From assembly GCF_012275515.1 (NCBI RefSeq), contig NZ_JAAZQL010000007.1, positions 1 through 64,000 on the forward strand: a stretch of 64,000 nucleotides of DNA, given 5' to 3'. Shown piece after piece: positions 35,423 to 42,765 of the stretch (the first letter of the stretch is position 1; every line of letters begins with the position of its first letter). Origin of the DNA: Novosphingobium sp. SG707. GTDB lineage: Bacteria > Pseudomonadota > Alphaproteobacteria > Sphingomonadales > Sphingomonadaceae. The notes beneath the pieces were generated by a model, which worked only from the letters and a program-made list of their open reading frames with translations, was not told the DNA's origin and made no database searches. The position numbers and the translations under genes are program-made.

Positions 35423-37849
35423 TCAGCCCTTGACCCGCAGCGTCAGATACCATTGGCGCGGCGGGCTGTAGGTGGCAGAGACGAAGCCGATCTGGCCAAC
35501 GCCCGATTGGTCGAAGCCGCCCGTGACATAGCGCTTGTCGGTCATATTCTGCACGCCAAAGGTCAGCCCGATGCGGTCATCCTTGGCGGTGTAAGAAATC
35601 GAACCATTGAGCAGCCCGACATTGCCCGACTGCAAATAGGGCGAGTTTTCAGCGTCGGGATGGCTGTTGCTCTTATAGGTATAATCAAGGTTCGTCGAAA
35701 TGGCCTTGCCATCACCCAAATCATGATGCCAAAGGCCGCCAAGGGTTGCCGACCACTTGGGCGTATTAACCAGCGCGCTCTGCACCGAATAGGTCACGCC
35801 CGGTGCCAGATAGGTGTAATGGGCATCCATATAACCAAGGCTGGCATTGATCGAGAATTCGCCGAATTGACCTTGCGCCTCGGCTTCCGCACCGCGGATC
35901 AGCGCCTTGCCGGCATTCTTGATGACCGGCGAAATCCCGACAAACTGGGTCACCTGAATATCGGTGTAATCGGTGTTGAAGGCCGCGATGTTCAGGCGCA
36001 GTTTGCGGCCGAAAAGAGTGCTTTTCAGTCCGATTTCATGCGTTTGGGCCTTTTCCGGCTTGAATGTCAGTTGCGAGATGTCGTTAGGCGGGCTGATGAC
36101 ATCGGTCAGGCGCGCGGTCCATCCGCCCGACTTGAAGCCTTGCGAATAGGAGTAATAGGTCATTATCGCCGGGGCCAGCTTGTATTCCAGGCCCGCCTTG
36201 ATCGAGGCATTGGAGAAGCTCTGGCGATTGACGCCCAGCGGGAAGATCCGCGTGGGATCGTTGGGATCGGGCAGCAAAGCCTTGGCCGACAGGGGCAGCG
36301 GCAGATTGGGGTCATAGCCGCGCGAACGCAGGAAGAAGGAGTTGAGATCCTTCTGCTGTCCTTCAAACCGCTTGTCTTCCTTGGTGTAACGCAGGCCAAA
36401 AGTGACCCCGAGACGATCGGTCACATCAAAATGCTCATGCGCGAAGGCAGCATAGGCATCATTGCGGAAATAATTGCGGCCATAGATCTGCACCAGACCT
36501 TCGCCCAGCACGGGCATATCGGTCAGATTACCGGTTTCGTTGAAATAATAGAGGCCCACAACGCTCTTCAGGCGGTTGTCAAAGGCAGAGCTGATGAACT
36601 GAATTTCCTGCGAAGTCTGCGCCTGATTCATGGTAAAGGACGCATCGCCTGCGCCAAAAGGCGTGCCTGCGTTTTCACTGCCAAACGAGGAATGCAGTTC
36701 GCGATAGGCCGAAATCGACTTGATCGCGGCATTGGGCGAGAGTGTCCAGTCGACCGTGACCGAGCCACCCCAGGTCTTGAGCTTGTCGTAGTTGCTGCCG
36801 CGGGCATAGGTAGTGTCAATGTTGCCCGTTACGAAGGCATCGCTGATGAACAGCCGATTGGTGGCGCCATAAAAGCTGGTACCCACAGTGCCGCGCTTGC
36901 TGCACAAAAAGGGCGGCGCGGCACCGGCGACGCAACCGTTATAGGCTGAAAACAGCGTACCATCGCTGCCCCCGGCAAATGTCTTGATCAACGTGATCGG
37001 ACGAGCGCCCTGATCGACATGCGTGTAATCGGCTTCCAGCAGCACATTCAGGTCCGGGTTGACGATCCACTTGAGCTTTCCGCGCAAATTGACCTGATTT
37101 TCATCACCGCGCGTGGTGCCGCCGCTCTGATTGCCGGCGGTGACATAGCTGCCCAGATCGTTGACCGTGCCCGCAGCGCCCGGAAAGGCAATCTGCCTTT
37201 GATAGCCGTCCCGCTTTTTGACCGAGAACGACACCTGCGAGAGCAATTTGTCCGCCACAAGCGGCAGGTCAACCGAGCCGCGCACGTCGGTGCGGCTGAA
37301 GCTGCCCACGGTGGCATCAAAGGCATAGCGGAAGTTTTTGTCGGGCGCGCGCGTGGTAATATTCAGCGCGCCGCCGATCGTGTTGCGGCCAAACAGCGTG
37401 CCCTGCGGGCCTTTGAGCACTTCCATCTGCTGCAGATCGAGCAGGTCGACCACCGCACCCAGCGAACGCGCGAAATAGACGCCATCGATATAAACCCCAA
37501 CGCCCGGCTCGAGGTTGAAGGAAAAGTCATTCTGGCCGATGCCACGGATCGATGCAGCCAGAATCTGGGAGGAGCCGGCAAAAGCAGCGCTGGTCTTGAT
37601 TTCGACATTGGGTGTGAACGCGGCCACCTGACTGATTTTGCCCAATCCGCGCCGCTGCAGTGATTCCCCGCTGAAGGCGCTGATAGCGATGGGAACCTTT
37701 TGAATGTTTTCAGTGCGATGCTGCGCAGTTACAACGATCTCGCCGACATCGGCTCCCTTCCTGGGCGCTTCTTCCTGAGCTTGCGCTTGCCCAGCCAAAG
37801 AGCAAAGACCACCGAGAATTGAACACATTAGCAGTGTGTGCTTCCTCAT
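35423..37849 (-). CDS. TonB-dependent outer-membrane receptor
   Basis: This 808-residue protein has a signal peptide (MRKHTLLMCSILGGLCSLAG, cleavage near AQAQ), a TonB box/plug start GEIVVTAQHRTENIQKVPIA and a plug domain with GIGQNDFSFNLEPGVGVYI and LKGPQGTLFGRNTIGGAL. A 22-strand barrel ends in the aromatic PRQWYLTLRVKG. Receptors of this form in sphingomonads import bulky organic substrates as well as iron chelates. I chose ATG 37849 because AGGGGGA lies upstream and the signal peptide starts there. It sits between aldehyde dehydrogenase and the ThDP operon, suggesting uptake of the aromatic substrate. Confidence 0.9.
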   Translation of the reverse strand: MRKHTLLMCSILGGLCSLAGQAQAQEEAPRKGADVGEIVVTAQHRTENIQKVPIAISAFSGESLQRRGLGKISQVAAFTPNVEIKTSAAFAGSSQILAASIRGIGQNDFSFNLEPGVGVYIDGVYFARSLGAVVDLLDLQQMEVLKGPQGTLFGRNTIGGALNITTRAPDKNFRYAFDATVGSFSRTDVRGSVDLPLVADKLLSQVSFSVKKRDGYQRQIAFPGAAGTVNDLGSYVTAGNQSGGTTRGDENQVNLRGKLKWIVNPDLNVLLEADYTHVDQGARPITLIKTFAGGSDGTLFSAYNGCVAGAAPPFLCSKRGTVGTSFYGATNRLFISDAFVTGNIDTTYARGSNYDKLKTWGGSVTVDWTLSPNAAIKSISAYRELHSSFGSENAGTPFGAGDASFTMNQAQTSQEIQFISSAFDNRLKSVVGLYYFNETGNLTDMPVLGEGLVQIYGRNYFRNDAYAAFAHEHFDVTDRLGVTFGLRYTKEDKRFEGQQKDLNSFFLRSRGYDPNLPLPLSAKALLPDPNDPTRIFPLGVNRQSFSNASIKAGLEYKLAPAIMTYYSYSQGFKSGGWTARLTDVISPPNDISQLTFKPEKAQTHEIGLKSTLFGRKLRLNIAAFNTDYTDIQVTQFVGISPVIKNAGKALIRGAEAEAQGQFGEFSINASLGYMDAHYTYLAPGVTYSVQSALVNTPKWSATLGGLWHHDLGDGKAISTNLDYTYKSNSHPDAENSPYLQSGNVGLLNGSISYTAKDDRIGLTFGVQNMTDKRYVTGGFDQSGVGQIGFVSATYSPPRQWYLTLRVKG

Positions 37850-38236
37850 AAATCCCCCTGAATCATAGTGCAACCGTCCATGCGGCGGGGCGATCATGAG
37901 TGATAATGCGGTCCGGTAATTGCTCAGGGCGAGGCTATTTTTTGACTGCAAAGGAACAGGGATTGCGGCGCCTGCCCCCAATGCCTCTTTCGACGCAATG
38001 GCTCAGCCAACATGCGCAGCCTTCTTCACGGACTAAAAGCGAGAAAATCATAAAATCGTTCGTTATCTTGCATTTCAGCAATTGAGATTTTGATTTTGAG
38101 TAGGGTTTTTGTTAAATACAATCAAATGTTTATATTAATATTAGGTGCGCCCTATCGGCAAAATCGAGATGATAAATCGGCCTTGATATAGTTTTGTTTC
38201 AAACTATATTGGCGCAGAACGCCACAGGAAAACACT
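37850..38236. promoter_or_regulatory. AT-rich control region with a 9-bp dyad (38186-38209)
   Basis: This 387-bp gap between divergent genes has no supported coding frame. The right half is AT-rich. ATATAGTTT (38186-38194) and AAACTATAT (38201-38209) form a perfect 9-bp dyad with a 6-base spacer. The same stretch includes TTTGTTTCAAACT (38193-38205), which recurs on the other strand upstream of the araC-type gene and in related form upstream of the aldehyde dehydrogenase. Confidence 0.5.
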
Positions 38237-38395
38237 ATGAACCGCGAACCCGCGCAAAATGCGCCCGCTGTCACCGAGGTCGATGGTTTTGACGCCCATA
38301 CCGCGATCCGAACCCAGCCGCGAAACGGCAAGCTCTGTCTCTATGAACCGAGCATTTGTCCGACGCCCATTACCAAGGGCTCAGGATCGCTCTGA
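38237..38395 (+). CDS. Possible 52-residue leader protein upstream of the ThDP gene
   Basis: An ATG at 38237 follows CACAGGAAAACACT, a good ribosome binding site, and opens 53 codons ending in TGA at 38393-38395. The product begins MNREPAQNAPAVTEVDGFDA and ends ICPTPITKGSGSL, with three prolines near two cysteines. It has no signal peptide, membrane segment or known motif. It lies 90 bp before the ThDP gene and downstream of the dyad, so it would be the first gene of that transcript. It may be a leader peptide, a small partner protein or the remnant of a longer gene. Confidence 0.45.
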   Translation: MNREPAQNAPAVTEVDGFDAHTAIRTQPRNGKLCLYEPSICPTPITKGSGSL

Positions 38396-38485
38396 GCGGC
38401 GACCTACCCAGATTGTCTAGTCACGCCGCTTCACACAGGCACCTCGGGCATTGTTTGAAACGCGCATCAAACTTCAGGATTTTCT

Positions 38486-40198
38486 ATGTACACCACGTCC
38501 AGCGCTTTTCTCGACGCCCTCATTGAACATGGGGTTTCCTATATTTTCGCCAATCTGGGCAGCGATCACCCTGCCCTTGTCGAGGCGATTGCCGAGGCGC
38601 GCGCTGCCGGACGCAAAATTCCAGACGTGGTGACCTGCCCCAATGAAATGGTAGGCATGAGCGCGGCGCATGGTTTCTGGCAGGCCAGTGGCGTAGCGCA
38701 GGCTGTGGTTGTACATGTGGAATGCGGCACGCAGGCTCTGGCCGGCGCCGTACACAATGCAGCCAAGGGACGTGCGCCAATGCTGATTTTTGCCGGCGCA
38801 TCTCCCTTTACGCAGCATGGTGAAATGAAAGGGAGCCGGAATGAATTCATCCAGTGGATTCAGGATGTTCACGATCAGCGCGGACTGGTCCGCGGCTATA
38901 TGCGCTATGACAACGAACTGCGCACGGGCAAGAATGTGAAGGAACTGGTCCACCGCGCGCTCCAATTCGCCAATTCCGATCCCAAAGGGCCGACATATCT
39001 GATGGGCGCGCGTGAGGTGATGGAAGAGGAAGTCACGCCCACCCCCGATGATGCCGCGCGCTGGAAAGCGATCGAGCCGGCCGCGCTTGGGATGTCATCG
39101 CTCGACGCTATCGGATCGGCCCTGCTGTCGGCCAAGCGCCCACTGATCGTCACCTCTTTTGTGGGCCGTAATCCGGCAGCGGTTGCGCCATTGGTCCGCC
39201 TTGCAGAGGCGCTTGGAATTGGCGTGCTGGAGTCGGTGCCCAACGCCATGAATTTCCCCCATGATCACCCGCTCTATCTGGGCAATCAGTGGAACCAGCC
39301 CCGGCAAAATCAGGATCTTGCCGAAGCCGATGTCGTTTTGGTGATCGACAGTGATGTCCCCTGGATCCCCACCGTGTCCAAACCGGCCGACGATGCCCGC
39401 ATTTTCCACATCGACGTGGACCCCTTGAAGGAACAGATGCCATTGTGGCGCATCAATGCGGAGGCGGTCTGCCGCGCGGATGCGGCCACGGCGCTTGAGC
39501 AACTGTTGCATTGGCTGGACAGCAAGATAGTGGACGCGGCGCAAGTAGAAGAGCGCCAGCAACACTACGCGGCCCGTCACGCGGAACGCGATGACGAACT
39601 GGGCGTGCTGGAAGTGATGCCGGTCGGCACGATCACGCCCGAATATTTTGTCTCCCGTCTGCGCGCGGCTCAGGATGACGAGATGCTTTTCGTGAACGAG
39701 GCGATCTCGAATTACCACACCGTGTTCAACCATCTCAGCCTGAACACGCCAGGCCAGATCTTCACCAGCGGCGGTGGATCGCTCGGTTACAATGGCGGCG
39801 CGGCCATTGGCGTCAAGCTGGCCCGCCCCGATGCGACCGTGGTGGCATTGACGGGCGATGGTTCGTTCATGTTCACGGTGCCCAGCTCGGTGCACTGGAT
39901 GGCGCGGCGCTATGAGGCGCCTTTCCTTCAGGTGATCTTCAACAATCGGGGATGGAAATCGCCCAAGCTTTCAACACTGGCGGTTCACCCGGACGGCTTT
40001 GCGGCGCATGCCAATGGCCTTGATACTTCATTCGATCCCGCACCCGATTATGTCGGCATTGCAAAGGCCTCTGGCAATGCGTGGGGCCGCCAGATCGTTG
40101 ACCCGGCGCAGGTGGACGAAGCCATTGCCGAAGCGCTCAGGGTGGTGCGTGAGGAAAAGCGCTGTGCCGTGCTTGACGTTTGGCTGGATCACCACTGA
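38486..40198 (+). CDS. ThDP-dependent decarboxylase (benzoylformate decarboxylase-like)
   Basis: This 570-residue enzyme belongs to the acetolactate synthase/benzoylformate decarboxylase superfamily. The N-terminal Pyr domain has LGSDHPALVEAIAEA and the cofactor-activating E54 (CPNEMVGMSAAHGF). The C-terminal PP domain has G457-D-G through N486-N487 (GDGSFMF to FNNRGW) binding ThDP-Mg. The following gene encodes a 2-hydroxyacid dehydrogenase one base away, the mdlB/mdlC combination of mandelate pathways. The likely reaction is decarboxylation of an aryl-2-ketoacid to an aldehyde. Similarity to named benzoylformate decarboxylases is at superfamily level only, so the substrate is inferred. Confidence 0.82.
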   Translation: MYTTSSAFLDALIEHGVSYIFANLGSDHPALVEAIAEARAAGRKIPDVVTCPNEMVGMSAAHGFWQASGVAQAVVVHVECGTQALAGAVHNAAKGRAPMLIFAGASPFTQHGEMKGSRNEFIQWIQDVHDQRGLVRGYMRYDNELRTGKNVKELVHRALQFANSDPKGPTYLMGAREVMEEEVTPTPDDAARWKAIEPAALGMSSLDAIGSALLSAKRPLIVTSFVGRNPAAVAPLVRLAEALGIGVLESVPNAMNFPHDHPLYLGNQWNQPRQNQDLAEADVVLVIDSDVPWIPTVSKPADDARIFHIDVDPLKEQMPLWRINAEAVCRADAATALEQLLHWLDSKIVDAAQVEERQQHYAARHAERDDELGVLEVMPVGTITPEYFVSRLRAAQDDEMLFVNEAISNYHTVFNHLSLNTPGQIFTSGGGSLGYNGGAAIGVKLARPDATVVALTGDGSFMFTVPSSVHWMARRYEAPFLQVIFNNRGWKSPKLSTLAVHPDGFAAHANGLDTSFDPAPDYVGIAKASGNAWGRQIVDPAQVDEAIAEALRVVREEKRCAVLDVWLDHH

Positions 40199-40199
40199 G

Positions 40200-41327
40200 A
40201 TGGCCCTGCCACGCCCCCTTCCGACGATCAACGACTATCGTCGTGAAGCCAAGCGCCGCCTGCCCCGCATGGTTTATGACTATGTGGAGGGCGGCGCGGG
40301 ATCCGAGCGAGGTCTTGACCGCAATCGTGACGCCTTCGCCAAATATTTGTTAAGCCCGCGCCGGCTCGTCAATGTGCAGCAACGCAGGCAAAGTGTTGCT
40401 CCGCTGGGTTCTTCCTGGGCAATCCCTTTTGCGGTTGCCCCGATGGGGCTGAATGGAGTCGTGAGGCCCGGCGGCGATCTGACTTTGGCAAAGGCCGCAG
40501 AGCGGATGGGCATACCCTTTTGCCTTTCGACCGCATCGACGAGCACCATTGAGGAAGTGGCAGCAGCGACCTCGGGCGAAGTATGGTTCCAGCTCTATGT
40601 GGTCCAGCGCAAGCTCGCGGAGGATCTTGTCCGTCGGGCCGCGGCGGCCGGTTGCACCACGCTGGTGCTGACGGTCGATGTGGCGGTCAATGGTGAACGC
40701 ATTCGCGACAAACGCAGCGGGTTTGGCGTGCCCTTCCGCTATACGCCGCGCATTATGTGGGACGCGGCCACCCATCCGGTGTGGAGCCTGCGTCAGGTTT
40801 TCGCCGGATTGCCCGAACTGGCGCATTTCCGCGCTGCGGGTACGGGCGATGTCGAGGCACAGGCAGCATTGATGGGCCGCCAGATGGATGCAAGTTTTGA
40901 TTGGGAAGCACTCGCCGCGCTGCGAGACGCCTGGCAGGGCAAGCTTTTGGTCAAGGGCATTCTTGCTCCTGACGATGCCCGCCATTGCGAGAAACTGGGT
41001 GTGGACGGCCTCATCATTTCAAACCACGGCGCCCGTCAGATCGAGGATGTGATGGCCCCCGTCGATGCATTGCCCGCCATTCGGCGCGCTTGCCGACTGC
41101 CCTTGCTGCTCGACAGCGGGATCCGCCACGGCGCAGATGTGGTTAAGGCTATGGCGCTGGGAGCGGCTGGGGCGCTGATCGGCCGACCTTTGCTTTACGG
41201 TCTGGCGGCGCGTGGCGAACGCGGAGCAGACGAGGTGCTTGCCTTGCTGCGTCAGCAAATCGACAATACGCTGGCGCTGATCGGATGTCCCGACATCGCA
41301 ATGCTGGATGAGACCTATATTGCGTAA
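40200..41327 (+). CDS. FMN-dependent 2-hydroxyacid dehydrogenase (mandelate dehydrogenase-like)
   Basis: This 375-residue protein is a TIM-barrel FMN oxidase/dehydrogenase of the lactate/mandelate family. Features are PRMVYDYVEGGAGSERGLDR, FAVAPMGLNG, CLSTASTSTIEEVAAA, the catalytic His 276 in SNHGARQIEDVMAPVDALPA and the phosphate-binding DSGIRHGADVVKAMALGA. The usual second Gly of NHGGRQ is Ala here. The start at 40200 lies one base after the ThDP stop. It should oxidise an S-2-hydroxyacid such as mandelate to the ketoacid used by the upstream enzyme. Confidence 0.88.
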   Translation: MALPRPLPTINDYRREAKRRLPRMVYDYVEGGAGSERGLDRNRDAFAKYLLSPRRLVNVQQRRQSVAPLGSSWAIPFAVAPMGLNGVVRPGGDLTLAKAAERMGIPFCLSTASTSTIEEVAAATSGEVWFQLYVVQRKLAEDLVRRAAAAGCTTLVLTVDVAVNGERIRDKRSGFGVPFRYTPRIMWDAATHPVWSLRQVFAGLPELAHFRAAGTGDVEAQAALMGRQMDASFDWEALAALRDAWQGKLLVKGILAPDDARHCEKLGVDGLIISNHGARQIEDVMAPVDALPAIRRACRLPLLLDSGIRHGADVVKAMALGAAGALIGRPLLYGLAARGERGADEVLALLRQQIDNTLALIGCPDIAMLDETYIA

Positions 41328-41333
41328 CGAGGT

Positions 41334-42290
41334 CTAACCCTTGATCCGCTGATTGCGGAATTCACGCGGACTCATGCCAAAACGACTGCGAAAAGCCCGG
41401 CTGAAATGGGCGGAATCCTTGAAGCCGCACTCATAGGCGATGGTCGTGACCGATTTTTGCACGGTCACGACTTGACCCAACTGCCTTTGCGCTTCGATCA
41501 GGCGGCGGTCCCAAATCATATCAGACAGGCTGGCCCCTCGCTCGGAAAACAACTTGCGCAGATAGCGGTCCGAAATACCCAGACGGCGGGCGATATAGTC
41601 GCAATTGAGTTCTTCATTGCCCAGCTCATCCTCCACCAGGCGGATCACACGCTGAACCAGCAAATGGCGAGGTTCGCTCATCCGGTCGACCGGACGCTCG
41701 CCCGCCGCCTCGGTCAAAGCTGCCGCGATCAAGGCAAGCATGGTAGTGTTGAGCTGGCGCGCTCCATGATCGCCGATATCCTCAAACTGGGACAGCGTTT
41801 CCTCGATCAGCATCGATGCAATGCGCCCCGTCCCGCGTCGACCGGACACTGCCAAAGCCGTCAGATTGCTGATGTCGCTGACATGACGGGCAAAACGGCT
41901 GCGCTCGATCCGCACGACATTCATTTCAAAGGGCCGGTCAAGCACCATCTGATAGGGCGTGGTGGTGTCATAAATGGCAAAATCACCGGCCTGCAAACGC
42001 GCCTCGCGCCCGCCCTGAACCAAGGTCGAGCTGCCTGAAACGACCTGACTGAGCAGGACGAATTCCTCAGTCGCTTTGCTTGCTCGTTGCCGGTCGCGTG
42101 TAACCTGATGCGGGGTGGCGGCTACCTTGATCATGCGCAGATCGCGCATCGGAAGGGACAAGATCGTACCGTGAAACGGGGAATTGCTGGGTTTGGCGCA
42201 GTCCAGATCAACCACAGCATCGCACACCGCATCGCGCCAATGAGAGAAATCGGACGACTCGTTACGGAATGTATCTGATGCCAAGCCCAT
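41334..42290 (-). CDS. AraC-family regulator of the aryl module
   Basis: This 318-residue protein has an N-terminal cupin-like AraC-binding domain (residues about 15-200: RQRASKATEEFVLLSQVVSG, LQAGDFAIYDTTTPYQMVLD) and a C-terminal double helix-turn-helix (CDYIARRLGISDRYLRKLFS, TIAYECGFKDSAHFSRAFRS, FGMSPREFRNQ). This layout resembles activators of aromatic catabolism such as FeaR. The gene is convergent with the dehydrogenase (7 bp apart) and divergent from the TonB receptor. GGGAG precedes the start. It is the best candidate controller of the shared promoter motif. Confidence 0.88.
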   Translation of the reverse strand: MGLASDTFRNESSDFSHWRDAVCDAVVDLDCAKPSNSPFHGTILSLPMRDLRMIKVAATPHQVTRDRQRASKATEEFVLLSQVVSGSSTLVQGGREARLQAGDFAIYDTTTPYQMVLDRPFEMNVVRIERSRFARHVSDISNLTALAVSGRRGTGRIASMLIEETLSQFEDIGDHGARQLNTTMLALIAAALTEAAGERPVDRMSEPRHLLVQRVIRLVEDELGNEELNCDYIARRLGISDRYLRKLFSERGASLSDMIWDRRLIEAQRQLGQVVTVQKSVTTIAYECGFKDSAHFSRAFRSRFGMSPREFRNQRIKG

Positions 42291-42336
42291 TTTTCACTCC
42301 CTGCTACGCACACGTATTTCACTTCAAAACCGCCAA

Positions 42337-42350
42337 AGTTCTGAAACAAA
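42337..42350 (-). promoter_or_regulatory. TTTGTTTCA motif upstream of the araC-type gene
   Basis: On the minus strand TTTGTTTCAGAACT lies about 47 bp upstream of the araC-type start. It matches TTTGTTTCAAACT at 38193-38205 apart from one inserted base. It suggests autoregulation together with the ThDP operon. Confidence 0.45.
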
Positions 42351-42765
42351 TGTCATCCGCCTGCGAAGCTTATCATTTGGGTTGCCCCGACCACCTCATT
42401 TACCGGATGGTTTGATAACCAACATAACCGCAAGGTGCCCGCAACGCAATCTTTCCGGCATTGCAATGGTGCAACACAAAGAACATTTCCCGATTGCATG
42501 TGCTTAAGCGCCGCATAGGTGTGATGGCGCCCCTCATGCCTCATCGGCGCCTCTGCATAGGTAGTGGGTCAGGCCCTGTGCCGGAATAGACCAAATTTCG
42601 TTCCGCCTGCCAAAATCCCTCCGTCCAGTTCCACGTTAGACCTGCTCGGAGAAAAGCCGCGCGCGGATCTCAAGCAAGACGCGGCGTACAAGTCTGTGTC
42701 CCCATTTCCGCCAACCGGGGGCGCGGAGCGGGAGTGATAATGGCTATCCGAATTGAGGGATTTTT
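42351..42765. other. Intergenic region upstream of the TonB receptor
   Basis: No gene is supported in this 415-bp stretch. It should contain the promoter of the receptor at 42766; GAGGGA is the ribosome site just before that start. A minus-strand frame beginning MRHEGRHHTY resembles a few residues of the HemA N terminus but the similarity ends there. Confidence 0.4.

Noticed and set aside
42353..42544. A short frame starting MRHEGRHHTY, like the N terminus of HemA
   Set aside because: The match to MRHEGRYRTF in the hemA gene covers about ten residues and then stops, so a chance match is more likely than a gene remnant.
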